NCBI GenBank assembly: GCA_021229015.1
Contig: CM037795.1
Coordinates: forward strand, 19,177,166-19,241,165
From: Solen grandis
Taxonomy: Eukaryota; Mollusca; Bivalvia; Adapedonta; Solenidae
DNA length: 64,000 nucleotides
Direction: 5' to 3'
Shown here: positions 22,346-33,411 of the stretch, in pieces
Numbering within the stretch: position 1 is the first letter of the stretch
How the letters are laid out: every line of letters begins with the position of its first letter
Notes under the pieces: model-generated
Told to the model about the DNA's origin: nothing
Database searches by the model: none
What the model saw: only the letters and a program-made list of their open reading frames with translations
Made by a program: the position numbers and the translations under genes

Positions 22346-23235
22346 GACAGCATTGAATTTAATCAGACTGAGAGGTAACTTGCAGGCTGATCAGGTTTTA
22401 TTTGGCTGCATAGAACAGTTTCTTTAACAGCTCTTATGTAGTAGTGGGTCAATTATAATATAAAGTAATGAAATATATATGTACATGTGAATATATTAAT
22501 CTGCAATCAGAATGGCTAGAAATCTTTTTATTCATTTCACGCAAATAAGGCATACATTCCATTTATAAATTATATAAATTATTTACATTGATCTGTAAAT
22601 ATAAACATCTATCAACAAAATAAATATATAACATATATATTTAAAAAAAATGGCCATGTTTAACCAATGCAAACAAGATCAAAAATAAGTAATATAAGTA
22701 ATAAGGAAATATTCCACAACTGAAAAAACAAAAACAAAAAAACACACACAATAATATTACCCTTTATTTAACATATAAATGTTCTCACGCGCTTTATAAA
22801 TGACTAACTTCTATTCATTATTTCATCTTATAAAAATAGGTTTCTCATGTACAAGGATAGATGCCACTATTAAAGTTCAAGGCAAAAATATGCAAAACAA
22901 ATACTGTTGCCATTAAATGATGCTTATTTAAATATTAAAATCAAAACATTTTTTTTTATTGGTACTTCCAAGGTATCATTAAAAGTATCCCCAATGCTGA
23001 CAAAAAGATTACTAATATTATCAAAGGTATCGTTAACTAATTTATCTTTGAAAACTTAAAAGTTTTTAATCTAACTCTTATCTCTCCTATGTGTGTGTGA
23101 ATGAGATTTGATTTTTTTTTTTTTTTTCCTTGGAAATTTTTATCATAGACACCTTGCATAACTTTCCAGCTGCTCTACATTTGTTACACATTACTGACTA
23201 AAGATGCTGTTGCTGTAAATATACGGTGAGAAATA
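22346..23235. other. Non-coding interval
   Basis: AT-rich. A scrap at about 22378-22432 (CTTGCAGGCTGATCAGGTTTTAT) resembles the interior of the TTAA MITE family but lacks both ends. Confidence 0.45.
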
Positions 23236-23320
23236 ATGTACGAAATAATCAATGTAATCTGCCTCAAAGAGAATAAATTCTCAAACGATTGTATATATAC
23301 GGAGGTCACATCCATATCAC

Positions 23321-23442
23321 AGATTGTTGATGAGACTAACAGACATTTAACAAGACATTTATTGCATAGAGGTCTTACATCACAAGTTCAAGATTTAGCA
23401 AAAACCTACTTATTAGAAAAAGTCAAGGACGTATATATTTGA
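23321..23442 (+). CDS. Possible terminal exon, unrecognised
   Basis: After an acceptor-like CATATCACAG the frame reads IVDETNRHLTRHLLHRGLTS then QVQDLAKTYLLEKVKDVYI and a stop at 23440-23442. The composition (charged, helix-prone, few low-complexity runs) looks more protein-like than neighbouring chance frames, and an upstream open frame extends to 23236. No family is recognised and no partner exon is found, so it may be chance. Confidence 0.2.
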
Positions 23443-23778
23443 ACAAAAAAAATCATTATTTACTAAAAAATAGCATTTGCAAAATATATCAGACACAATA
23501 AATTATGGTCTTTAGACATCATTTTAGGTCAATCCACCAGAAACAAAGCAAAGCATAACATTTCCAAAATTGATTTTTTGAAGAAATAATTGTGCTAAAT
23601 AACTTGAGAAAAATCTCTCAGTAATAATATACTTGTTATCACAGGTTTATATTTTACCACATATACTACCCAGATTTTAATAGAAGAATATATCTAAATA
23701 TTTAAAAATCTACTTTCTGTTTAATAGCAACACCATAATACAACTAACTCGATTTGTGCAAAACACATTGATAGATTT

Positions 23779-24002
23779 CAGTTTCAGTGGGCCCCTCACC
23801 GCGTGGATTTGAGTCCCAAAAGGGTCATTCAGATTTTCATGTGAGGAAGCCTTCCAGCTGGCTTGCGGTAGGTCGGTGGTTCTACCAGGATGCCTCCCTG
23901 CCTTCAAGGTCTTCCTCCACCTGTAATTAGCTGGACGTCGCTATATGACTGAAATACTGTCGAAGCGACGGTAAACTCAAATAGTCAAGTCAGTTTCAGT
24001 GG
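23779..24002 (+). mobile_element. SINE family A, 5'-truncated, with 12-bp target site duplication
   Basis: The element runs from GCCCCTCACCGCGTGGATTT to the tail TAAACTCAAATAGTCAAGT. It is flanked by identical copies of CAGTTTCAGTGG at 23779-23790 and 23991-24002. The A-box half of the tRNA head is missing, as expected from incomplete reverse transcription by a LINE machinery. Confidence 0.92.
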
Positions 24003-24756
24003 ACTTTAATACAAAACTTTTAAACCAGATTGAACCAATCTTACAATACACAGTCATATTTAACATTGAGGTGCAAAATGAATTAGCCATCAAAGATACC
24101 TAAAGCTACATACACTAGATATATATTAGGTTTCTTGTGTAAACAATCTTTTAAAAATACCCAAATACGTATTTCACATAAAATACAAAAATAGATCACA
24201 AAACGATTTATGAAGATAATTACATATTATCAAAGTCATCAATATGATATTCTACTTTAAATTTTCACACATACATATCAACAAAATATGACTGGTTTTC
24301 CTAGATAAAAGAATTCCGTTGACATTTTTTAAGTGCACTACTCAATATTGGTAAAAAGAACCCTTAAGAAATATTGTTTACTTTTCAAACACATGACCAG
24401 TAAATATTTGCCAGACATACCCATCTTTACACTAAGAGAATAATTCTTCCATTGTGTCAGATTTCCCAATTAAAAGCTCATATCGGAAATCCTTTATTGA
24501 ATGTACACTTCATTATGAAATGGCAATGTCTTCTGGAAGTGTACAATAGAAAGAAAATGTATTAAACACAGTCAAATAGAGCAAAACTTCTTAAAAGAAG
24601 CAATCAGAAGGAGCAAACCTCAATCAAGGGGGAATAACTTTTTCATAGTGATCACTTAAGTAAACATAGACATCCTGTATATGATTAAAACTGGGGTCAA
24701 CCAAAGAATTTGATCAATTTGCTGACTGTGTAATGCTATACTTCTCAATTTAATAA

Positions 24757-24900
24757 AACAAGAGGGACACAATGGCTCTATTTCACTCACCTAAGTGCCA
24801 CTGCTCTAAGAGTCATTTGGTAAAATATCAGCTATAATCAAACTTGGCAGAGATATAGCAATTCACATTGTGTCCAAGTTTGATCATGATTGCTAAAACT
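24757..24900 (-). mobile_element. 3'-terminal fragment of the hairpin-end repeat family (Helitron-like)
   Basis: The minus strand ends CACTTAGGTGAGTGAAATAG then AGCCATTGTGTCCCTCTTGT, which parallels the end of the composite element at 36.56-36.60 kb (GGTGAGCGTTTATGGCCCTT, GGGCCTCTTGT). The adjoining TTTGATCATGATTGC-like sequence also resembles the body of that family. Confidence 0.5.
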
Positions 24901-25605
24901 AGCTGTTGAGGACAGTTTGACAATGAATATCAAAATTAATGATCTGAATATGATGTAATAATGTAATCTGATGTAATAAAAATACATAAATAGCATAATG
25001 GTGGAAACATTGTTGCTATGGAGATAATCATCATTTATAAATCATGCCAAACCTACATTATAAAAAAAACAAAAAACATTTAGGTCATTTTGATTATGTA
25101 TGCTCTTTTTACAAATTCTATATGACATTTGTAAGTCAGGAAACCTCTGTTGGTTAATCCCACCGACAGTAAGAGAAAAACTTTTAGATATCTTCACTGT
25201 AAAACTGAACATAGTGAGAATTATTCCATGTCCTGAATTTTTAAACAGAAATAACCTAAAAAACATTATCAAATTGAGAAAAAAAATCAACAAATTTACA
25301 TGCTCTGAATTGTTAATTTTTCCTCTCTTTTTATCTAAACTGAAATATTACCCCAAAATGATTAACCAAAATGACCTTGACCTACATTGCTCTCTGTATG
25401 AAAAAGTCAAGGCCTACTAAATGAATGATCTTGACCTACATTGCCCTCTCTCTGTGACAAGGTCAAGGCCAATTGAATGACATTTTTTCCTTATGATGTT
25501 TGGATTGACTGCTTAATTAAAGTTTTTAACACAAATACTGCTAGATGCAGTTTGAATAACTTTAACCTATGTCATGTTTGTTGAATGATGGGGTTAATCC
25601 TCAAG
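24901..25605. other. Non-coding interval with AGGTCAAGGCC-type repeats
   Basis: A phrase of about 60 bp (GACCTTGACCTACATTGC, CAAGGTCAAGGCC) is present twice in succession at 25375-25480. Open frames here have no family features. Probably the 3' flank of the EF-hand gene. Confidence 0.5.
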
Positions 25606-25609
25606 AAGG

Positions 25610-25703
25610 TCAAGAGGTCATAGGTCGTGGCTGCATAACTGTCAGAACAGTGTTGATTTGTTCTCGTTTTTCCTGGAAGTCTACGTGGGTTACCACAAGT
25701 TCG
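25610..25703 (-). CDS. EF-hand protein, terminal exon
   Basis: On the minus strand an acceptor (CTGTTTTCAG) is followed by one base and 30 codons, ELVVTHVDFQEKREQINTVL then TVMQPRPMTS, and a TGA at 25612-25610. Its phase (one base needed) fits the donor of the exon at 27296-27327, which ends with two bases. Joined, the split codon is Asn and completes a canonical 12-residue EF-hand loop D-R-D-G-D-G-E-I-N-Y-N-E followed by LV. So this exon supplies loop positions 11 (in part) and 12, the exiting helix and the C-terminal tail of a calmodulin/troponin C-like calcium-binding protein. The tail is not one I recognise. Confidence 0.75.
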
Positions 25704-25916
25704 CTGAAAACAGATGAGGGAAAAATATATGTTAAATGAAATCTGATGTGAAATTAAGGATAGACATATGATAGACACACTATCATAGAAATAAAATAGA
25801 TAAAATTTAATAGCAAACGAGTATTAATATATTGAATGTATAAGATGTACTAGTAAACACATGAACATGTACAGGAGACAGACATATGTACATGTACTGA
25901 CAAACATAATACTTTG

Positions 25917-26168
25917 GATCTCCGGCCGCGACATACCCAAAGTCGTAAAAAATAGTTCTGTCATAGCTCCCTTGCTTGGCGTTCAGAATATAAGGGTAGT
26001 TGCAGGACTGGTTGGCCTAGTGTCAAGATAATGTGACTGGGTGTGTTATCATGCCACATGTCTACAGCGTGATACTGCAGTGTGGCAGCACTATTTCTGT
26101 CTCAAGTAGACATCGTCTCCAAATGACTGAAATACTGTCAGTGGGATGTTAAACCCAACAAACAAACA
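25917..26168 (+). mobile_element. SINE family B, long copy
   Basis: CCGCGACATACCCAAAGTCG, AGGGTAGTTGCAGGACTGGT, TCAAGATAATGTGACTGGGT, GTGATACTGCAGTGTGGCAG, CTCCAAATGACTGAAATACT and GTTAAACCCAACAAACAAAC occur in order. It lies in the last intron of the EF-hand gene, antisense to it. The tRNA head is mostly lost. Confidence 0.88.
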
Positions 26169-26582
26169 TAATGTTATGGACATATCAGGATTCCTTTCAT
26201 CTAAGAGTAGCCCAGTGGTTTCTGACTTTTATAACCTGCTCATGCAATGATTATGTTCATAGATTCTCTGGTCACATATCTTATGGATTTTCAATGAATA
26301 CTTTAACTGAATCCTTTAAAACTGTTTTCTTATTGAAGCAAGAAGAATGTTAAAAGATATTTTCTACAAGGTTTTGGACCTTTCCTTTGTCTACAGACAT
26401 ATTCAAATCGTAATATCAGGTTATCCAATGGCTACACTGGGATATCATGTGACCCATGGCTGACCTTGTTTTACAGAAAGAACACATAGTTTTATTTGTG
26501 AAACAGTATGTGAGCAGTTGACCTCATCAAGAATGGAAATAACCTCTTGGGAATATGTTATGTTTGGGCTTATTTTCACTGC

Positions 26583-26824
26583 TTAACCCTTTCCCTCATA
26601 TAGACTCATTTTGACGCACTCAATAGGTACCACATAAAGCCTGATCTGCAGAAAGGCACACTTAAACCTTACCAAATTTAATTGTAAAATCCTCATTACC
26701 AGACCACTGAGGAGCAGCGAACAGCATAAAACCTGATCAGCCTGCGAGATCCTTGCAGGCTGATCTGGTTTTATGCTGTTCACATAGGTCTTTTCATGGT
26801 TTCCTCTATGAGGGAAAGGGTTAA
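26583..26824 (+). mobile_element. TTAA-flanked MITE (piggyBac-like), copy 1
   Basis: It begins TTAACCCTTTCCCTCATATA and ends with the inverse TATGAGGGAAAGGGTTAA. The TTAA target duplication and CCC termini suggest the piggyBac superfamily. The interior holds a second long inverted repeat (GAACAGCATAAAACCTGATC...GATCTGGTTTTATGCTGTTC) folding around GCCTGCGAGATCCTTGCAGGC. About 240 bp; no coding capacity. Confidence 0.85.
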
Positions 26825-27295
26825 GAACTGGAAAGCCGCATTTTGAATTAGGTGACACCATTGCTTAAACATATACTCCTCAGAATAAAAAGCATTATGC
26901 AAATGAGGCATGTTTACCATCCTTTTAATAGGTCATGATTATTAAAAGTAAAGGTTATCGTTTCTTTAAGCTTGCAAAGCACTTCCAGCAACGAGTAATG
27001 CATGTAAAATTGATTTGAATCAATCTAGGGATAACAACACAGAAACTAAAAGTAAATGCAAGCCCCAACTTTCTCATTCATGGCTGTAGATTATCTGCTG
27101 ACAAACAGCATCTCAAACAAAACTGTGTGTTAATCTTTTGTGTAAATGAGGTCAACCATTGACTACCTATTATCCCAGTGCAGCTATTGGATAACCTGTA
27201 TGTCAATTTGAATATGTCTTTAAACACCAAAAAGGTTCAAGAACTCTTTAATTTCTCTTCTTTTAAAACTGACAAACTAACTCAGGGTCACTTAC

Positions 27296-27327
27296 TTGTA
27301 ATTAATCTCTCCGTCCCCATCACGGTC
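27296..27327 (-). CDS. EF-hand protein, penultimate exon, cut by the assembly gap
   Basis: The last 32 bases before the N run read, on the minus strand, DRDGDGEINY plus AA, then the donor gtaagtg. This is an EF-hand calcium loop from position 1 to 10, with Asp at 1, 3 and 5, Gly at 6 and Ile at 8. It joins in phase to the terminal exon at 25610-25703. Everything upstream in the transcript (the other EF hands and the start codon) falls in or beyond the gap. Confidence 0.78.
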
Positions 27328-27427
27328 NNNNNNNNNNNNNNNNNNNNNNNNNNNNNNNNNNNNNNNNNNNNNNNNNNNNNNNNNNNNNNNNNNNNNNNNN
27401 NNNNNNNNNNNNNNNNNNNNNNNNNNN
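27328..27427. other. Assembly gap (100 N)
   Basis: Exactly 100 undetermined bases, the usual placeholder for a gap of unknown size. It interrupts the EF-hand gene inside an exon. Confidence 0.99.
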
Positions 27428-27743
27428 TTTTATTTCTTCACTAATTCAAATGGAATATAAGAAATGCGAAGCGGAAAATTTGTGCTTTTAACATAAGCCC
27501 TAATGATTCTTTTGTCAGATGTACAGTATTTCTTTACATCGAGAAAGCATTAGATCTATTAGCGATGTGCTTTAGGTGTTAGAAAACAAAATTTCACGAT
27601 CTCGGAAGGTTTTACCGAATGTAAGGAAAAAGTTTAGATCTACATCAGACAAAAATCATTTGGACCTTTGTGTAGGACACAATTTCCCGATTTGCGTACG
27701 CTATGTACAAAAATTGATAAAATTGATAAAGAAATAAAATACT

Positions 27744-27865
27744 TACAGAAGTTTTTATCCTCGCGATAGTTTAAAATGACGTCATATACCACGTGATATG
27801 GCCATTATCGTTTGAGCCATATAAGTATATCAATGGAAAATATAGTGACGTCACACTGCATACTT
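27744..27865 (-). promoter_or_regulatory. Candidate promoter and non-coding first exon for the EF-hand gene
   Basis: Two CRE palindromes TGACGTCA (27778-27785 and 27845-27852), a CACGTG E-box between them (27791-27796) and a TCGCGA motif lie within 110 bp. The minus strand then offers a donor-like ACTTCT|gtaagtattt at about 27748. The position is right for the start of the minus-strand EF-hand gene, but the assignment is inference. Confidence 0.4.
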
Positions 27866-28060
27866 AATTTCTTAATTAATGCTTTACACTTGTCGCAGTA
27901 GTCAGACTGTCTTGGAACAGGGGCATCTAAATAGAAATTACACTTGTGTATGGGAAAAGGAAATTTTACAAAATCTTTGAAATGAAAGGTCTGTCAAAAC
28001 ATTTTTCATTGTATTCTATACTATTCCTAATTTTCATTCCCCAGTCAAAAAAAGGCATTT
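27838..28060. repeat. Local duplication, copy 1
   Basis: ATATAGTGACGTCACACTGCATAC, GTCAGACTGTCTTGGAACAG, GGGCATCTAAATAGAAAT and AAAGGTCTGTC reappear in the same order at 28398-28600. Copies differ by about a fifth of positions plus indels. It overlaps the candidate promoter. Confidence 0.7.
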
Positions 28061-28116
28061 ACTGTTCTTGAAATGAGATAACTTTTGCAGACTCCTGTAG
28101 ATGATTTAAATAGTGA

Positions 28117-28380
28117 GGTCTGGGTTCAATCCGCGACATACCAAAGTCGTAAAAGAATGGTACTGGCATAAGCTAGCTCCCTTGCTTGATACTCAGCATA
28201 TTAGGGTAGTTCCAGGAATGGTTGGTGTCTGGATAATGTGACTAGGTGTTGTATTATACCACATGTCTACGGTGTGATACCGCAGTTTGGCAGCATCTTC
28301 CTTAAGTGGACATAGTCTCCAAATGACTGAAACATTGTCGGTGGGATGTTTAACCCAATTTACAAAATAATACAAACACA
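28117..28380 (+). mobile_element. SINE family B between the two duplicated segments
   Basis: B-box-like GGTCTGGGTTCAATCCGCGA, then CATACCAAAGTCGTAAAAGA, TAGGGTAGTTCCAGGAATGG, TCTGGATAATGTGACTAGGT, ACATAGTCTCCAAATGACTG and GGTGGGATGTTTAACCCAAT. Degraded relative to the 25.9-kb copy. Being inside the duplicated tract, it either split it or was inserted at the junction. Confidence 0.82.
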
Positions 28381-28397
28381 ATTGTATGTTGCATTAA

Positions 28398-28640
28398 AAT
28401 ATAGAGACGTCACACTGCATACCATGCCCTTAAGACTTAACAATTTTCATACCAGTCAGAATGTCCTTGAACAGGGGCGTCTAAACAGAAATAACACTTA
28501 TGGATGTGAAAACTATTATTTTTTATTTAAAGCCTTCAAATTGAACGGTCTGTTGTGTCACTATTTCTGTAGTGTTCTTAATTTCTGCAGTGTCCTCCCC
28601 AGTAAAAAAAAAAACAACAAAAAACGGCTTTCACATTGAC
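28398..28640. repeat. Local duplication, copy 2
   Basis: Counterpart of 27838-28060: GAGACGTCACACTGCATACC, GTCAGAATGTCCTTGAACAG, GGGCGTCTAAACAGAAAT, GAACGGTCTGTTGTG, ending 70 bases before the first visible exon of the LamG gene. The CRE is changed to AGACGTCA. Confidence 0.7.
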
Positions 28641-28709
28641 TTGCAATAATTTTGAAAAGTTCAAAGGCCAAATTTGAGGATAATTCTGTTTTGTCCTTGT
28701 TCATTTCAG

Positions 28710-28860
28710 GCTGTAAGCCTGAGCTGGTATTGGACTTCCAGGGTGGGCTGCAGGACAAATCTGGCCAGAGTCTCCCCATGGGTGTCACTAATGTGGATGT
28801 CGACGGAGGTGCCGGGATGTTTGATGGACGATCCCTCATCAAACTGTGGAGATTTTCGGG
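28710..28860 (+). CDS. LamG/concanavalin A-like gene, exon with domain start
   Basis: After the acceptor TTCATTTCAG two bases complete an upstream codon, then 49 codons run CKPELVLDFQGGLQDKSGQS, LPMGVTNVDVDGGAGMFDGR, SLIKLWRFS and two bases of a Gly codon before the donor gtagat. This is the first beta strands of a LamG_3/ConA-like jelly roll (LDF-x-G-x-L-x-D-x-S-G ... F-D-G-R). The exon does not start with Met, so at least one upstream exon, presumably carrying a signal peptide, is missing or unrecognised; the gap at 27328 is a possible place. The readable protein over five exons is 238 residues. The domain binds glycans or proteins outside cells in many families; the ligand here is unknown. 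Confidence 0.8.
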
Positions 28861-29105
28861 GTAGATCATGCCATATTTACTTCTTTAATATTGTATGATT
28901 CGCAATATCTATTATAACTGCTTCCTGGTATAAATTTGTGTTAATTGTTATGAGAGTATCAAGATTTTTTATGACATTTATAATACAGTACATCACACAA
29001 TGCATTATTAAATATATGTTCATTACATGTAATGTAGTTCCCTTTACATAAAAACCTGTTTCCTTAGTGATTATTCCCTCTCATAGTAATCAACTTTAAT
29101 TACAG

Positions 29106-29337
29106 AGTATCACTTGGTCAAAAGATCACGGTGACCTTCCGTTTCCGGGTCAGCGTCACGGCACCAAAAGGAAAGTTAATGCACCTTGTGTCGAATTGTT
29201 GCTATGGATGCAAAACAGTGCCAAAACCTTCGATAGACATTGCAATTATACCTGGTCCTAATGAAGGAATAGCCGTTCTTAGTGCCTCGACTGTGGCGGC
29301 AGGCGAAGTCTTTGTTTATGTGCCTTACAAAGATACG
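29106..29337 (+). CDS. LamG gene, second visible exon
   Basis: Acceptor TTAATTACAG; the first base completes Gly, then 77 codons: VSLGQKITVTFRFRVSVTAP, KGKLMHLVSNCCYGCKTVPK, later SIDIAIIPG and VFVYVPYKDT, donor gtaaga in phase 0. These are the central strands of the jelly roll. The cluster C-C-x-x-C in SNCCYGCK is unusual for LamG and may form extra disulphides. Frame and phase agree with the exons on both sides. Confidence 0.85.
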
Positions 29338-29436
29338 GTAAGAATTAGTTTTTGATTGAATTTCATGTATGTCTATGCCTATCACTCTACAGTTAAATCT
29401 GTGTTGAAGGTTACCTTTACTGAACAAACAATCTGC

Positions 29437-29666
29437 TTAACCCTTTCCCTCATATAGACTCATTTTGACGCACTAAATAGGTACCAAATAAAGCCTGATC
29501 TGCAGAAAACCACAGTTAAACCTTACCAAATTTAATTACACAATTCTCATTTCCAGACCACTGAGGAGCAGCGAACAGCATAAAACCTGATCAGCCTGCG
29601 AGTTACTCGCAGGCTGATCTGGTTTTATGCTGTTCGCATAGGTCTTTTCATGAGGGAAAGGGTTAA
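29437..29666 (+). mobile_element. TTAA-flanked MITE (piggyBac-like), copy 2
   Basis: TTAACCCTTTCCCTCATATA to TGAGGGAAAGGGTTAA with the same internal hairpin as the copy at 26583 (here GCCTGCGAGTTACTCGCAGG). It lacks a few bases before the right terminus. It lies in an intron of the LamG gene. Confidence 0.88.
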
Positions 29667-29730
29667 AGTAACCAGCTTTTAAATTCCGAAACCTATATTT
29701 TATTGAGTTTTAACCTCCTTATCCTAATTG

Positions 29731-29851
29731 GTTTGCTGTAGGTTAGTGGTTTAACTGGGGTGCATTTTTGCACCAGTGGTCTTCTTCTTTAAATTATCTG
29801 TACTTCGAAATATAACTGAAATACTGTCTCAGCAATGGTAAACTTCCAACA
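29731..29851 (+). mobile_element. Old, degraded SINE family A copy
   Basis: GGTTTGCTGTAGGTTAGTGG, TGGTCTTCTTCTTTAAATTA and ATAACTGAAATACTGTCTCA, GCAATGGTAAACT align in order with the 3' two-thirds of family A, with about 30 percent change. It dates an earlier wave of the family. Confidence 0.7.
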
Positions 29852-31113
29852 CAACAGCAACAGTGGTTAGAAGTTACCCTAAATTTGTGGCCTAACTGAA
29901 GCTCTAAAAATTCAAATCAATCAGCGATTTATTTCAACAGCACACCTTTCTGGTTTCTATTTTACCATGTACAAAATATATTGATATACTTGACCAAAAT
30001 CCAGTGATTCCTTAATATTTAAGAAGTAATAACGCAAAACGTCAACAGTTTGTTCATCTTAGTAAGTCTACTCTTCTATCAACTTCTTTTTTCCGGGCGA
30101 CTTTGAATCGAGCGATCTGGCTGGGCGACGTGAAATTGACATTGACGCGAATTTTGAAAATGAAAAATGGTAAAAAAAACACTGCAATGCACTATGTGCC
30201 CGATAGATATTGCGCTGATTAACTTATTTTTAGAACTGTATTTTACAGTCATTTAGATAGTCAGTAAACAAGCAAAAACATTTTGGTTGATTTTTGTTAG
30301 TTACAGGGTCGGTTTACATGATTGCATTTTTATACAACAACGCCAGGAGTTCTCACTCCGATTAGACGTTTCAAAGTTCGAGTTAACTAATTGTAAACGT
30401 TTTCCCCATACCCGCCTGGACACATTTTACTTATGGCCAAAAACAACAGAATTCAACACCAAAACCTGTTTTGACTGCAAAGTAGCATTTGACAGATTGT
30501 TGGAAATTGCATGCATATATTTTTTACATCATCCAATCAAAACGGCCGAAATCAACAACGCCGGAAGTTGATAGTGGAGCAGGACTCATTAAGATATACA
30601 AATTGTTGACATTTCGCATTATTACTTCGTTAAGGTTGCTTTTTGACAATCATTCGTTATTCCATGTGACACTTGAGTATCAGACTGATCGAATCGTACA
30701 TAGAATATAATGGTAGCATGCATGTGTGCAAAGTTACGACCTCCGTCATCGGGTATACCGTTCCTCTTGTGAAATGGTCTATTGCAGTTAATTGATGATA
30801 TCTACTGCTGACCTTAGCAAGTTCTTCAAAACTTCAAGGTATCAATTTTACTGATGGCATCATAACCTTTTTTTGTATACAAAGAACTTTTAAACTCAAG
30901 ATATTGTTCTTATGATGCATGTTTCAGACATTGCGAATTTTATTTTAGTGGGGAAGCATTGCAAAACGGGTTGGCCGTCATTCCTCGATTAACAATAACT
31001 CCCCGTTTGACTGCAAAATTGAAAAACAGGGAACTATTGCAAAATAGGCTGTAACTGGAAATAAATATGTTTTAATCGATTTTCAAAATCTTTGCATTAT
31101 TTTTCACGCTCAG

Positions 31114-31204
31114 TTTACCGGCTGGAACAACTTGACATACGTTTATGATGGCTACACTTTGACGGGTACCGTAAATTCAGATACTGCATCCAAAAATATT
31201 ATTG
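31114..31204 (+). CDS. LamG gene, third visible exon
   Basis: Acceptor TTTTCACGCTCAG, then FTGWNNLTYVYDGYTLTGTV and NSDTASKNII plus one base, donor gtgagt. The W-N-N-L-T-Y-V-Y-D-G pattern is the typical strand pair of ConA-like domains (x-W-x-x-V-x-x-x-Y-D-G). It begins in phase 0 and ends in phase 1, as required by its neighbours. Confidence 0.85.
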
Positions 31205-31741
31205 GTGAGTATTTTGAAATATTGCCTCTTTAACTTAATGGTTCAAATAAAATCAATTCTTTAATTTTAATTTAAAGACAAATAAATGTATCCTACCCCT
31301 TCTGGTTAACGAAATGTTCATGTACATGACTAAGTTGATATAAATACATATTTTGATAATCAACAGCATTTGTCATGAAATGAAATAATTTTGATTTTTT
31401 TTAGTAGAACAGTACTTATGAAAATCACTCCCAAACATTAAAGTATTACTACATAAGGCTAATCTTTTGTAACATTGTAACACTCACGTAATGTAGCTGC
31501 GAGGTTAGTCGTGATTCCCCCAGAAATGTAGACGTATTTTTAAACAATTTATAGAACCCACTATACGGTGTTCCCCAGAAAAGTTACTATTTTTAGATTT
31601 TTTCCAATTCCGGTGGACACACCAAAATTTTCGCAAACTGTGCAGTTTCATTAATTTTTAAACACAAATAACGCAATTACTGAAAGGTTACTGACAGTGA
31701 ATAACAGTGATACTCTATATACATAGTGTTGATTTATAACG

Positions 31742-32100
31742 TCGCGAGTGAAAGTATAATCAAAGCGCTCAATGCGCTGAGAGGCGGCAGTCGGATTAAC
31801 AGGAAAAAAGCTGTGATTCTAAATTATTGATACAATAGAGGCAAAAGCCACATGACGCAAAAGCTTCATACACTCTCCTGCAACTATAGTCAGTAGTAAG
31901 ACAATCGAATACGCACTCTGTTACAAAACAATCCGGAATTAGGGTCATGAACCTGGCTGTATGAACTTCAGAAAGAGGTCATTCCCTAGGACCCGATTTA
32001 TATACACTCTCTACTGTTACTTAAGTGTAGAACTTGACAAGGTACTTGATGTTTTAGATACTTGAATGTTTGTTTCTATTTCAAAGTTAAAAAATGTTCT
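31742..32100 (+). repeat. Interspersed repeat, copy 1 of an inverted pair
   Basis: Shares with 35560-35882 (reverse-complemented) the blocks ATCAAAGCGC, AATGCGCTGAGAG, CGGATTAAC/CGGGATTAAC, AATCCGGA.T.AGGGTCATGAAC, AGGTCATTC and ATTTCAAAGTTAA in the same order. Two diverged copies of a repeat of 300-350 bp; the class is unknown. Confidence 0.7.
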
Positions 32101-32119
32101 GGGAGAAAACAGGACTAAA

Positions 32120-32301
32120 CTGTTAGTGCCCACTACTGCCAATCACATATTCACTATTTTAACTAGATATCATGCCTTTTTCCAGATAATTATGTGAAAA
32201 AATGCTTGTTATCCACATAATTTAACTGACTAACTTGAAAAAAGGCGAGATATCCAGTTATCTTAAGTGAATATATGGCTGGCAGTAGTGGGCACTAACA
32301 G
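32120..32301. mobile_element. Palindromic MITE
   Basis: It starts CTGTTAGTGCCCACTACTGC and ends GCAGTAGTGGGCACTAACAG, an almost perfect terminal inverted repeat that continues inward (AATCACATATTCACT against AGTGAATATATGGCT). About 182 bp with no coding capacity. It directly follows the repeat at 31742. Confidence 0.85.
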
Positions 32302-33099
32302 GCAGTTTTGTTCTGTTAAGATACCTAAGAGGATAACACGAAAGTTTTCTTCTTGCCAGATACTAACTGACTATGTGACAATTTTTCAGAAAAGTTTCGA
32401 CATAGCTAAGTGGATAAGTGGCTGGCAGAAATATGCCACCATAGATATATTCCATATCGACTTAAAACAAATTTTCTTTTTATTTTATGCTAACTGATGA
32501 CGAAAGAATTGAACTAGTTTGTGTAAATCCTTCTCTCACGCGGGTGAATTCATGTTCTTTTGAATACACATTTTGTCCGCCATATTGGATAGTTGTAACA
32601 AGAAAAAGGTCAGACATTTATTAATTGGATAAATACTGCCAGACAAACACAATAAGTCAATTTTGATACATTGACTAGTAAATGCATCATGACTACATAT
32701 TAACCCAATTATCTCCCAATAAAAAGTAGTTTCGAGGCATATCTGTATCAGATATTGATATTGTTCACAGCAATTGAAAGTTTTCATTAATTAGTCCAAT
32801 CTGCATTATTTTCCGATGTTGCAAATATTATCCTTCCCGACACACACCTTTAAACATGTGGTGACAAAAATGAGTCCTTTTTAATTGTGCGAGTTAAAAC
32901 TTATTATTTATTACGGCTTTCCGCAACCTGCGGAAAACGTTTAGTTTCATATTAATTTAATTATCTAACGCCATTTCATGCCATCAAAGGCTAACAGATG
33001 GCCAGTTTCCTAACAACTCTTTCCTGGGATTCGGACAGTACTGAAACGTTAGCACGCAATTTTAGTTAACTAGAGCAGCGGTGGAAGACGAATGCACAT

Positions 33100-33200
33100 C
33101 AGAAAGAAATTGTAGGTCATACATCATGGAGATCGTCCCCGACCCCAGTGGGGATCGAACCCACAACTCTCGGCTTCACAGCCAAGCGCACCAAGGCCTG
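33100..33200 (-). mobile_element. tRNA-like SINE head
   Basis: The minus strand carries GGCCTTGGTGCGCTTGGCTG, TGAAGCCGAGAGTTGTGGGT, TCGATCCCCACTGGGGTCGG, with a B box (GGTTCGATCC) and a D-arm-like segment, but no full cloverleaf. Confidence 0.55.
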
Positions 33201-33411
33201 TTTGTTTATGTGAAACCCATGGTCCCTTTTCTGTGGTTGGGCACTGGGACATCAGACGAATCCCAACAGTAAATAACATTCCCGCGATTTCACGGGACTT
33301 CTTTAGCTCACCAGAGCACGAAGTGCTCAGGGTGAGCTATTGGGATCACCCTTCGTCCGTCGTCCGTCGTCGTCCGTCGTCTGTCGTCCGTCGTCAACAA
33401 TTTGCTGTAAA

